A stretch of 64,000 bases of DNA from Polynucleobacter sp. AP-Capit-er-40B-B4 (GTDB taxonomy: Bacteria > Pseudomonadota > Gammaproteobacteria > Burkholderiales > Burkholderiaceae), in contig NZ_JACVOV010000001.1 of NCBI RefSeq assembly GCF_018882245.1, forward strand, positions 310,001 to 374,000. The letters run 5' to 3'. Numbering within the stretch: the stretch's first letter is position 1; every line of letters starts with the position of its first letter. Below the pieces are notes generated by a model, which saw only the letters and a program-made list of their open reading frames with translations, searched no databases and was not told where the DNA came from. Both the position numbers and the translations under genes were made by a program. This document shows, in pieces, positions 25,061 to 33,237 of the stretch.

Positions 25061-25297
25061 TCACTTAACGCGACTGTATTCGTTTTGACCTTGAGTGCGC
25101 TTATCAGTAGACTCAGTCCAACTAGCCTGATTACCCGGCGTCCAATTCTTAGTCATAAAGCCATTGTTGGCACCCATGTAAGGAGCAACGTCCGGACGTT
25201 TAGCAGCCTTAGCAGCAATTTCTGGAGGCTCAGAGCAAGCAGCTAACAACGCTGCTGCTGCAAAACACAAACCGAGAGTTTTGAAATTAACTTTCAT
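25061..25297 (-). CDS. Small lipoprotein between formate dehydrogenase beta and gamma subunit genes
   Basis: 78 residues from ATG at 25297, which shares a base with the beta-subunit stop (TAATG). A lipoprotein signal peptide ends in LLAACSEPP, with the lipidated Cys at about residue 21. The mature part (about 58 residues) is polar, with KRPDVAPYMGANNGFMTKNW and WTESTDKRTQGQNEYSRVK. The coupling to the beta subunit and placement before the gamma subunit suggest a structural or assembly partner of the complex. I know no assigned function. Confidence 0.8.
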   Translation of the reverse strand: MKVNFKTLGLCFAAAALLAACSEPPEIAAKAAKRPDVAPYMGANNGFMTKNWTPGNQASWTESTDKRTQGQNEYSRVK

Positions 25298-25953
25298 TAT
25301 TTGGCTCCTGGAATTTTTGCAGCAGGTGTTGGTGTTGGCGCTGGCGTATCCGGGCCACCGTAAGCAGTAGTCCAACCAAATGCTTTGGATCCTGGATACT
25401 TGCCGTTCTTCTCACGCGTCGCAACACGATTATTGAAGATGCCAGAAATAATGTCGCTGTCACCACCAATCAATGCCTTGGTAGAACACATCTCAGCGCA
25501 AAGTGGCAACTTGCCTTCTGCTAAGCGATTACGTCCATACTTTTCGAACTCAGCAACGCTGCCGTTCTCTTCCGGACCACCGCTACAGAATGTGCACTTA
25601 TCCATCTTGCTACGAGTACCGAAGGCACCCTTACTCAAGAATTGTGGTGCGCCAAATGGGCATGCAAAAGAGCAGTAGCCGCAACCGATACAGATATCTT
25701 TATCGTGCAACACAACACCCTCATCGGTGCGGTAGAAGCAATCTACTGGGCATACTGCCATGCAAGGTGCATCGCTACAGTGCATACATGCAACTGAGAC
25801 TGATTTTTCTTGGCCAATGATGCCGTCATTCACCGTTACAACGCGGCGACGGTTAACACCCCAAGGCACTTCGTTATCGTTTTTACAGGCTGTGACACAA
25901 CCGTTGCATTCAATGCATCGCTCTGTGTCGCAAATAAATTTCATTCTTGCCAT
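25297..25953 (-). CDS. Formate dehydrogenase iron-sulfur (beta) subunit
   Basis: 218 residues with four ferredoxin-type cysteine clusters. The visible motifs are CIECNGCVTACKND, CMHCSDAPCMAVCPVDC, CIGCGYCSFACPFGAP and a C-terminal pair of half-motifs CTFC...CAEMCSTKAL, giving ligands for four [4Fe-4S] clusters. It carries electrons from the catalytic subunit to the cytochrome b subunit. It lacks the C-terminal membrane helix of the E. coli FdnH/FdoH subunits; instead it ends with a Pro/Ala-rich tail. The stop overlaps the start of a small lipoprotein. Confidence 0.93.
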   Translation of the reverse strand: MARMKFICDTERCIECNGCVTACKNDNEVPWGVNRRRVVTVNDGIIGQEKSVSVACMHCSDAPCMAVCPVDCFYRTDEGVVLHDKDICIGCGYCSFACPFGAPQFLSKGAFGTRSKMDKCTFCSGGPEENGSVAEFEKYGRNRLAEGKLPLCAEMCSTKALIGGDSDIISGIFNNRVATREKNGKYPGSKAFGWTTAYGGPDTPAPTPTPAAKIPGAK

Positions 25954-25980
25954 TGTGTTCTCCTGACTTTATTTTTTGAC

Positions 25981-28959
25981 TTAGGCAAATTTTTCGATTT
26001 GGCACATAGTGGTTTTGGTCTCTTGCATCATCGTCACCTGGTCGTAACCATAGGTTGTTGCAGTATTGACCGCCTCACCAAGAACCACTGGAGCCGCGCC
26101 TTCTGGGTAGTACTTACGCAAGTCATTACCCTGCCACCAACCGGCAAAGTGGAATGGCACCCAAGCGGTTCCTTGATCGACACGCTCAGTGACCAATGCA
26201 CGAACTTTAATTCTTGCGCCTGTAGGTGATTTCACCCAAACATAATCCCAGTTCTTAATACCGCGATCTGCTGCTGCCTTAGGATTAATCTCAACAAAGT
26301 TTTCTTGTTGAAGTTCAGCCAACCATGGATTTGAACGAGTCTCATCACCACCACCCTCGTACTCAACCAAACGACCAGAGGTCAGAATGATTGGGAACTT
26401 CTCATATAACTTCTGATTCAAGTTTTGATCTTGAACAGTCTTATAGAGAGTTGGCAAGCGCCAGAAATTCTTCTTGTCCGCAGAAGTTGGATACTTACGC
26501 ATCATCTTCTCGTTGGTGCTGTAAAGCGCTTCACGGTGAATAGGAATAGCGTCCGGGAAGTTCCAAACGATGGCACGCGCTTTAGCGTTACCGAATGGAT
26601 GGCAACCGTTTTTCATCACAACTCGCTGGATACCGCCAGACAAGTCAGTCTTCCAGTTCTTGCCTTCAGCAAGCTTCTTCTCATCTTCAGTTAACTGATC
26701 CCACCAACCAAGCTTCTTCACGAACACGTGATCAAACTCTGGGTAGCCAGTAGTAATGGCAGAACCCTTAGAGCAGGAACCGTCACCAGCCAACAAACTC
26801 ACACCCTCGCGCTCAACACCGAAGTTTGCGCGGAAGTTACCGCCACCTTCCATGACGCTCTTACTGGTGTCATAGAGATTTGGTGAACCTGGGTGTTTGA
26901 TTGCGGCAGTACCGTAGCAAGGCCAAGGCAAACCGTAGTAATCACCTGTAGTGTCGTAACCGGTGACTGGATCTACACCACCACGGGATTTGAGTGTCTT
27001 CGGATCAAACGTTGCAACCATTCTCATGTGAGCTTTAAGGCGCTCAGGAGTTTGGCCTGTGTAGCCAATAGTCCAAACGGAGCGATTGATTTCACGCAAG
27101 ATGTCTTCGATTTGCGGCTCTTTCCATTGCTTACCAGCAAATTTAGAGTTCAACATCTTGTAGTTCTTGGACAACTCTTCACCGAAGCCAAGGCGATCAG
27201 CAAAAGCCTGCATGATCACATGGTCAGGCACAGATTCAAACAATGGGTCGATTACTTTCTCGCGCCACTGTAAAGAACGATTAGATGCTGTCGCGCTTCC
27301 GCATGTTTCAAACTGGGTTGCTGCTGGCAACAAGTAAACATTACGGTTCTTGTTGACTACATCACCCTCTGCCGCAGGCATTGCTGCCATCGCTGCCGTT
27401 GCACTTGGGTATGGATCAACAACTACCAATAGATCCAACTTATTCATCGCGCGCTTCATATCTAAGCCGCGAGTTTGTGAGTTAGGAGCATGGCCCCAGA
27501 AGAATAAGCCTTTAACGTTAGTCTGTTGATCGATCATGTCGTTCTTCTCAAGAACGGCATCAACCCAACGAGAAACAGTAGTTCCAGACTTCTCCATCAT
27601 GTCTGGCGCGTAACGACCTTTAATCCACTCGTAGTCAACACCCCAAACTGTTGAGAAGTGCTTCCATGAACCAGCAGCCAAGCCATAGTAGCCAGGCAAT
27701 GAGTCTGGGTTAGGACCTACGTCAGTTGCACCTTGAACGTTATCGTGACCACGGAAAATATTTGTACCGCCACCAGATTTACCAACGTTACCTAATGCCA
27801 ACTGCAAGATGCAAGATGCGCGAACCATGGAGTTACCAATGGTGTGCTGTGTTTGACCCATACACCAAACAACCGTACTTGGACGATTCTTGGCCATGGT
27901 TTCTGCAGCTTTGTACATTTGCGCTTCTGGTACGCCGCAAGCTTCTTCCACGGCAGCAGGAGTCCACTTCTCCATAACCTCTTTACGAATCTCTTCCATG
28001 CCGTAAACGCGGTCATTGATGTACTTCTTGTCTTCCCAACCGTTTTTGAAGATGTGATACAGAAGTCCAAACAAGAAAGGAATATCTGTACCGGAACGAA
28101 TGCGGATGTATTGATCTGACTTCGCTGCTGTACGGGTGTAGCGTGGATCAACCACGATCACTTTGCAGCCATTTTCTTTAGCGTGTAACAGACTCAACAT
28201 AGAAACTGGGTGAGCCTCAGCAGCATTTGAACCAATGTACAAAGCAGCCTTGGAGTTCATCATATCGTTATAGCTGTTGGTCATCGCACCATAGCCCCAG
28301 GTGTTTGCAACACCGGCAACTGTTGTGGAGTGACAAATACGAGCCTGATGGTCTGTATTGTTTGTGCCAAAGAAAGAGACCCACTTACGGAGTAAGTAGG
28401 CCTGTTCATTGTTGTGCTTTGATGAACCGATAAAGAACATTGCGTCTGGAGAATACTTCTCACGAATGCTCTTCATCTGTGCAGTAATTTCTGTAAGCGC
28501 TTGATCCCATGAGATGCGCTGATACTTTCCGTCAACCAATTTCATTGGATAACGCAGACGATAGTCACCATGACCGTGCTCACGCAATGCTGCGCCTTTT
28601 GCACAATGAGCGCCTAAGTTAATAGGCGAATCGAACACGGCGTCTTGACGCACCCAAACACCATTCTCAACAGTTGCATCAACCGCACAGCCTACTGAAC
28701 AGTGAGTACAGATGGAGCGTTTAACCTCAATCTTGCCCTTACCGTCGAGCATTGCTTTGCTTTGCTCTGCAGATGCTTTTTGTACAAAGCTCAATTGACT
28801 AGCAGCGATACCTGCACCAACACCTACGCCAGAGCGCTTAAGGAATGTGCGGCGATCCATTGTTGGCACAGCGGCTTTTAAGCCTCGTGACAAACTGCCA
28901 ATCAGGCGTGATGTTGAACGACTGCTTTGTGGGGTATTGGATTTACGAGTCAGACTCAT
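25981..28959 (-). CDS. fdhA: Formate dehydrogenase catalytic (alpha) subunit, cysteine type
   Basis: 992 residues. A Tat signal lies at DRRTFLKRSGVGVGAG (about residues 35-50) behind a 34-residue N-terminal arm. The [4Fe-4S] ligands are C84, C87, C91 and C119. The Mo/W ligand position is C209 in ARICHSTTVAGVA, so this is a cysteine, not selenocysteine, enzyme. The Mo-bis-MGD fold follows, with ILTSGRLVEYEGGG near the C-terminus. It oxidises formate to CO2 in the periplasm after Tat export. No in-frame TGA is present. It is preceded by a Tat-target peptide gene (66 bp) and followed by the beta subunit (27 bp). Confidence 0.94.
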   Translation of the reverse strand: MSLTRKSNTPQSSRSTSRLIGSLSRGLKAAVPTMDRRTFLKRSGVGVGAGIAASQLSFVQKASAEQSKAMLDGKGKIEVKRSICTHCSVGCAVDATVENGVWVRQDAVFDSPINLGAHCAKGAALREHGHGDYRLRYPMKLVDGKYQRISWDQALTEITAQMKSIREKYSPDAMFFIGSSKHNNEQAYLLRKWVSFFGTNNTDHQARICHSTTVAGVANTWGYGAMTNSYNDMMNSKAALYIGSNAAEAHPVSMLSLLHAKENGCKVIVVDPRYTRTAAKSDQYIRIRSGTDIPFLFGLLYHIFKNGWEDKKYINDRVYGMEEIRKEVMEKWTPAAVEEACGVPEAQMYKAAETMAKNRPSTVVWCMGQTQHTIGNSMVRASCILQLALGNVGKSGGGTNIFRGHDNVQGATDVGPNPDSLPGYYGLAAGSWKHFSTVWGVDYEWIKGRYAPDMMEKSGTTVSRWVDAVLEKNDMIDQQTNVKGLFFWGHAPNSQTRGLDMKRAMNKLDLLVVVDPYPSATAAMAAMPAAEGDVVNKNRNVYLLPAATQFETCGSATASNRSLQWREKVIDPLFESVPDHVIMQAFADRLGFGEELSKNYKMLNSKFAGKQWKEPQIEDILREINRSVWTIGYTGQTPERLKAHMRMVATFDPKTLKSRGGVDPVTGYDTTGDYYGLPWPCYGTAAIKHPGSPNLYDTSKSVMEGGGNFRANFGVEREGVSLLAGDGSCSKGSAITTGYPEFDHVFVKKLGWWDQLTEDEKKLAEGKNWKTDLSGGIQRVVMKNGCHPFGNAKARAIVWNFPDAIPIHREALYSTNEKMMRKYPTSADKKNFWRLPTLYKTVQDQNLNQKLYEKFPIILTSGRLVEYEGGGDETRSNPWLAELQQENFVEINPKAAADRGIKNWDYVWVKSPTGARIKVRALVTERVDQGTAWVPFHFAGWWQGNDLRKYYPEGAAPVVLGEAVNTATTYGYDQVTMMQETKTTMCQIEKFA

Positions 28960-29025
28960 ATGGTGTCCCTGAGAAAGTTTTTGTATTTATTAATTAACTG
29001 TTAAAGCAATAACTGATGAAACTAA

Positions 29026-29247
29026 TTAAATCAAAGTGGTTTCGTAATACTTGCGCATGTGAGCAGTCATTGTTTGACCTGCATCTTTCACTGTTTTGGT
29101 GCTACTAATTTCTTGAATGACTGCTTTACCGACCGGAGTTTGGCTGGCTACTGCAACAGCGCCTACTGCAGCGCTTGCACCAATAAAGAAATTGCGGCGC
29201 GATGGCTTCGCTTGGTCACTTAAAGCAACTTTGGATTTAGTGCTCAT
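29026..29247 (-). CDS. Formate dehydrogenase-region Tat-target small protein
   Basis: 73 residues with a twin-arginine signal SRRNFFIGASAAVGAVAV (about residues 16-33) and a short C-terminal segment ending MTAHMRKYYETTLI. This matches the small Tat-signal protein usually found next to respiratory formate dehydrogenases ('formate dehydrogenase region TAT target', TIGR02811). Its function is unknown; it may help export or assembly. A possible FNR-type box lies 24 bases before its start codon. Confidence 0.85.
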   Translation of the reverse strand: MSTKSKVALSDQAKPSRRNFFIGASAAVGAVAVASQTPVGKAVIQEISSTKTVKDAGQTMTAHMRKYYETTLI

Positions 29248-29270
29248 GGCATGCTCCTATCTAGTTATTC

Positions 29271-29284
29271 TTGATTTGGGTCAA
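29271..29284. promoter_or_regulatory. Candidate FNR/ANR/DNR-type box
   Basis: TTGATTTGGGTCAA matches the FNR-type consensus TTGAT-N4-ATCAA with one mismatch. It lies in the 115 bp gap between the TorD-type chaperone gene and the Tat-target gene. Its centre is about 30 bases upstream of the start codon, which is too close for ordinary class II activation of a leadered transcript, so it could be a repressor site or chance. Confidence 0.35.
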
Positions 29285-29362
29285 GTGTAATTGGTAATTG
29301 CATTTTTCGCATATCGCCATAACAAAATGCATATAAGGCTTACCCTCTATTGCGCTGCAACA

Positions 29363-30013
29363 TTAAATCATGTCAAAACCTTGACCCTCGATAGCCAGGA
29401 ATTCTCTAGTGAGGGCGGCAACCGGGTGGTACAAGTGCATCTCTGGAATGCCTTCTATTGCATCGCACAATTCGTCATACCAGGGGCGGATATGCTCATT
29501 GAAAAAAACCCTCTGATTTGTAAGGTTTGAGACTTCAACATCATCCCCGGCAATTAGGTATCGCATCACTTCGCAAAGCGCGGAAATATGGTCTTCGGTT
29601 TCAGTAATCTCTTCGGCTGCCTCAAGCCCAAATCCCTCTAGAGCTTTACGAATATTGACCAAAGGCTTCTCATTGAGATGGCCCGCCATATAAAAAGAGC
29701 CGTTCAGAACAACATTAGGCTTACCAACGCTAATGAAATTCAAGTCAAACTCATCATGCCAAGCCTTGGCAGGGTTATTTTTGGCAACCTCAACTACATC
29801 CATCCACACCTTGGCTAGTGGCGCTTCGTTAGCGGCATCTTGCTGATCTGCTGTAGCGGCGATTTGATCTAATAATTCTTGATCGGGTGGCATCTGAAAA
29901 AAGCGCGCAATCAAGCCATATAAATCTGCCCTTGCCAAATCCTCTGGCAAACCAACATCTCCCACTTCGGTAGATGCATTTTCATTAATTGAGTCTTTTG
30001 CTATTTCGCTCAT
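29363..30013 (-). CDS. TorD/DmsD-type molybdoenzyme chaperone
   Basis: 216 residues from ATG at 30013, which overlaps the preceding stop (ATGA). It is an all-helical protein with ADLYGLIARFFQMPPDQELL near residue 30-50, YMAGHLNEKPLV in the middle and FFNEHIRPWYDELCDAIEG towards the end, a pattern of the TorD/NarJ/DmsD chaperone superfamily ('E.HIRPW'). Such proteins bind the Tat signal of the molybdoenzyme and hold export until the cofactor is inserted. The most likely client is the formate dehydrogenase catalytic subunit downstream. Confidence 0.85.
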   Translation of the reverse strand: MSEIAKDSINENASTEVGDVGLPEDLARADLYGLIARFFQMPPDQELLDQIAATADQQDAANEAPLAKVWMDVVEVAKNNPAKAWHDEFDLNFISVGKPNVVLNGSFYMAGHLNEKPLVNIRKALEGFGLEAAEEITETEDHISALCEVMRYLIAGDDVEVSNLTNQRVFFNEHIRPWYDELCDAIEGIPEMHLYHPVAALTREFLAIEGQGFDMI

Positions 30014-32100
30014 GTTTCTTTTTTCACCATATCTACTACGCGACAATCGCTACACATCTTCAATCGATCCATTGCTGCCCCAGCAAATGCGCCATGAGCG
30101 CCCAACTTAGTCAGCATCAAGTCAACCATCTTCAATGTTCCAAAAGGTTTTCCACAACTAATGCAATGGAAAGCCTGGGTTTCATTCAAAGTGGATCTCT
30201 GTTTACGCTGCTCTACAGTCTGCAAACGAGGCGCAAGAGTTAAGGCCTTTTCTGGGCAAGTTTGCACACAGAGGCCACATTGAACACACTGCTTTTCAAT
30301 AAAGGACAGTATGGGCTCGTCGGGATTATCTAAAAGCGCACCTTCAGGACAGCTGCTCACACAAGACATGCATAAGGTGCAAGCCTCTTTATTAATTGTC
30401 AGCCCACCCAATAAGGATGACTTAGGAAGTACGACGCCCGCCTCAGGCAAAGGTGTTTTAGCTTGCTTTTGTAAGTGCTCTAAAACAGCCTCTAATGTTT
30501 CACGCTTCTGATTGGATAAACCAATGCTTGCGGGAGTGCAAATTGAACTTAAGGAGCCACGTCGACGTAATGCCCCCATTGCCTTCGATACCGTTGATAA
30601 ATCATCTATCGAGTTAGCCAATATCAAATGAATGCGTTCATCGAAGCCATATGCTTTCAGAATGCTATTCGCTAAATCTGCCTGCTCTTCAAGAGCGGCG
30701 CGGTATCCAGGATCTTCATCCCCGCTAAGCAACAAGATGACTTCAGCAAATCCATAGGTCAAAGCGCCTAGCCACAAATCCAAACCAGTCGAGGCGATAT
30801 GTTCAATACCATAAGGAATTACAAATGCTGGAAGGCCTTCAAACTGCTTTGGCATGATGTGCGAGGATCTACCCAAGCCATCAATCATTTGCGTGCCAGC
30901 TTTTAAGGTGTGCAATAGCAAACTAGGTGCCATTGCTTGGTTGATCTTTTTAGCTTCAGCTGTAAATACATTCGCTACTGTTTTTAACTCTTTACCCTGG
31001 TGAGCAACGCTCGGATAGTTGTAGCTCATCGCGCCAGATGGACAGGAGGTGGCACAAGCGCCACAGCCCATACATAGATTTGGGTTTACTTCTACAGAGC
31101 CCTGACCATTTTTAAAGATGGAGCCAATAGCACCGGTTGAGCAAACATCAATGCAAGCACTGCAACCTACTTTGCCATTGCGACCATGCGCACAAATTTT
31201 TTCGTTGTAGGTGAAGTATTTAGGCTTCTCAAACTCGCCCACCATCTCTGACAATTGATTTACCGCCAACGCTTGATCCAAGGGATCAACGCCAGGGGCA
31301 AAGTAGCCTTGTGGGGTTTGACTCATGCGCATTTTAGGATCGACGCGTAAATCCAAGATCAAATCGAATTCAGAATTACGTCCACGCTCTTTTCGATCAA
31401 ATGAGATAGCGCCAATACCAGCACAGGCAGTAACGCAAGCTCGATGAGATTTACATTTGTTCAAATCAATCTGGAAGGAGAGATCAATAGCGCCTTCAGG
31501 ACAAACCTCTACGCAAGCACCGCAGCGGGTACACATCTCGGGATCAATTGGATTTTGCAAATCCCAATCCACTGAAAAGTTACCGAGATACCCATCCAAC
31601 TTAGTAACGACACCGGTATAAATTGGATAACTTCTATTGAGCGGCAAATCACCAGGCTCAGTACACAGAACAGAGACATCTAAAGACGGGCTTAATTTTT
31701 CAGCCCAAGGAATAGCTTGGGAACCAGCACCAACAATCAGCAACCTGCCCTGGCTTTCATAATTCACCACCGGGACTGGATCCGCCTCTGGCATATCGGC
31801 TAATGCTAGCAATGCAGCAATCTTAGGTCCAGATATTTTTGCCTCTTGTGTCCAGCCTGCAACTTCACGAATATTTACAAAACGGAGTGGAGCAACCAAA
31901 GGCTTTTCAGCCTGATCCGCTAACTCACCAAAAAGTGCGCCCTCTTGAGTGCACGCCACCACTACGGAGTCAGAACCGTCCAAGGCCTTCAAAAAAGAGC
32001 CGACCTCTTGTCTACACAAAGAAGTGTGCATCGGCACACCGAGCGCTTTTCCATCCAATGGCATGGTGCCATTGCAGTTACAGACTAATTTTTGACTCAT
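30010..32100 (-). CDS. Large multi-cluster 4Fe-4S protein of the formate dehydrogenase locus
   Basis: 696 residues. Ferredoxin-type motifs lie at about 190-200, 216-226, 303-320, 343-353, 574-584 and 605-615, giving up to six [4Fe-4S] sites. A Zn-ribbon-like set (C646, C649, C683, C686) lies at the end. Residues 119-135 (LLIVGAGSQAIPWAEKL) resemble a dinucleotide-binding turn, and about 430-500 (GLDLWLGALTYGFAEVILLL...) resembles the MvhD/FlpD-type domain but without its cysteines. The layout recalls HdrA-related electron-transfer proteins. It would be cytoplasmic, as no signal or membrane segment is seen. It is coupled to the chaperone gene. The role is unknown: a maturation factor or a cytoplasmic electron hub. 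Confidence 0.8.
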   Translation of the reverse strand: MSQKLVCNCNGTMPLDGKALGVPMHTSLCRQEVGSFLKALDGSDSVVVACTQEGALFGELADQAEKPLVAPLRFVNIREVAGWTQEAKISGPKIAALLALADMPEADPVPVVNYESQGRLLIVGAGSQAIPWAEKLSPSLDVSVLCTEPGDLPLNRSYPIYTGVVTKLDGYLGNFSVDWDLQNPIDPEMCTRCGACVEVCPEGAIDLSFQIDLNKCKSHRACVTACAGIGAISFDRKERGRNSEFDLILDLRVDPKMRMSQTPQGYFAPGVDPLDQALAVNQLSEMVGEFEKPKYFTYNEKICAHGRNGKVGCSACIDVCSTGAIGSIFKNGQGSVEVNPNLCMGCGACATSCPSGAMSYNYPSVAHQGKELKTVANVFTAEAKKINQAMAPSLLLHTLKAGTQMIDGLGRSSHIMPKQFEGLPAFVIPYGIEHIASTGLDLWLGALTYGFAEVILLLSGDEDPGYRAALEEQADLANSILKAYGFDERIHLILANSIDDLSTVSKAMGALRRRGSLSSICTPASIGLSNQKRETLEAVLEHLQKQAKTPLPEAGVVLPKSSLLGGLTINKEACTLCMSCVSSCPEGALLDNPDEPILSFIEKQCVQCGLCVQTCPEKALTLAPRLQTVEQRKQRSTLNETQAFHCISCGKPFGTLKMVDLMLTKLGAHGAFAGAAMDRLKMCSDCRVVDMVKKET

Positions 32101-32111
32101 GCGCTATCTTC

Positions 32112-32690
32112 TTAGGTTTTTTTCTGTTCAGGCTCAGTCGACACATCCTTGGGGACCTCGTCCAACTGGGCGGAGAGTTTCGGTTGTGTGGATGTTAAAT
32201 CACTTTGCTTTTGCACATCCAAAGCCTTCGCCCCCGATTCAGGATGGGCGGCCTGAACTTCAGTTTGCTGGGAATCTGGGGCTAGCTCATTAGCAGCATC
32301 TTCAGCAGGCTTACTAAAGAGCTTCAACATATCACTCTGCACCATTCTTTCAAGCATTCCTGGCGGCAGAGGGTCTGGTTTACTGTAATCGTCAATATAG
32401 ATGTCTAACCCATCCATGATGTTGAAATGGGGGTCTGTGAACATTTTCTTTAAAGCAGCCTGCTGAACGGCAGGATCAACATCCGGCTTCATAAAGGCAG
32501 AAAAATCAGGATCAAAGCGATCGATCTTCGCTACATCATCCAACGTAGGCAATGGTGGAGCTTCATCTTCAATCTTCTCAACAGCCGGAGTTGAAGATAA
32601 CTCCTTAGGCGCTTCAACCTTCTTCTCTACAGAATCAGGCTCAATACCTGCCTTGCGTTTAGACCAACGCCCAAGAAATCCCTCCGCCAT
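32112..32690 (-). CDS. DUF3306 protein
   Basis: About 192 residues. FLGRWSKRKAG at the start, LPTLDDVAKIDRFDPDFSAF in the middle and DPHFNIMDGLDIYIDDYSKP match the DUF3306 family, which co-occurs with respiratory formate dehydrogenases. The C-terminal third is polar and low in complexity. ATG at 32690 overlaps the DUF3305 stop (TGATG); an adjacent ATG at 32693 is equally possible. It acts presumably in the cytoplasm. The function is unknown; conserved linkage suggests formate dehydrogenase maturation. Confidence 0.82.
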   Translation of the reverse strand: MAEGFLGRWSKRKAGIEPDSVEKKVEAPKELSSTPAVEKIEDEAPPLPTLDDVAKIDRFDPDFSAFMKPDVDPAVQQAALKKMFTDPHFNIMDGLDIYIDDYSKPDPLPPGMLERMVQSDMLKLFSKPAEDAANELAPDSQQTEVQAAHPESGAKALDVQKQSDLTSTQPKLSAQLDEVPKDVSTEPEQKKT

Positions 32691-33223
32691 CATTCCTCCG
32701 CAGGACGCTCGGCACCCTTAAATGATGCAGGCTTGTGACGTTTTTTAGGTTCAGGTCGATAGTTGTCGTTGACATACTCTTGCAACCAAGATGCATGCTG
32801 CTCACTCATGGGAACTGTGTCGACCGACTCGCCGCCATCAAGCAAGCGGGCCGCTTCGTTATAACTAACGCAAATACGATGTGGTACTGCGAACGTCGAT
32901 TCCGCTTTGGCTAAAGCTAAAGATTGCTCATCAATGTAACGATCAACATCCTCCTCTAAGCGCCACATCACAAACCAGCTTGGGGTTGTGGCGGAAACAT
33001 TCAGGTAGTAACCCTCAGCCTCATCCGGAAATAGATCAAGTTCGTAGCCAGTAAATAACCAAGACTCTCCCTCGGGATCACGCCCAAGAAATTGACCTGA
33101 AATCGCATTGCTTTGTTTGCTATTAAATTGCCCTAAATCAGGCAATACTTCTTGAGGCGCCCAGCGGTAAGAAACCCATGGGTTATCAATATTTTGTTTA
33201 CGCATCAATACAGCAAAGCGCAT
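32690..33223 (-). CDS. DUF3305 protein
   Basis: 177 residues. RFAVLMRKQNIDNPWVSYRW at the start and GYELDLFPDEAEGYYLNVSATTP in the middle match DUF3305, a family found almost only beside DUF3306 and formate dehydrogenase genes. The C-terminal third (EYVNDNYRPEPKKRHKPASF) is basic and probably disordered. It is 14 bp downstream of mrp and overlaps DUF3306. No catalytic motif is evident. Confidence 0.82.
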   Translation of the reverse strand: MRFAVLMRKQNIDNPWVSYRWAPQEVLPDLGQFNSKQSNAISGQFLGRDPEGESWLFTGYELDLFPDEAEGYYLNVSATTPSWFVMWRLEEDVDRYIDEQSLALAKAESTFAVPHRICVSYNEAARLLDGGESVDTVPMSEQHASWLQEYVNDNYRPEPKKRHKPASFKGAERPAEE

Positions 33224-33237
33224 AAATGTTCTGGGCC

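Noticed and set aside
25810-26229. A 139-codon plus-strand open frame, His/Thr/Cys rich
   Set aside because: It is antisense to the start of the Fe-S subunit and the end of the formate dehydrogenase catalytic subunit genes, and shows no domain signature or ribosome site.
25981-28959. Selenocysteine-containing formate dehydrogenase
   Set aside because: The metal-ligand position is an ordinary Cys (C209) and no in-frame TGA occurs; no SECIS-like element is needed.
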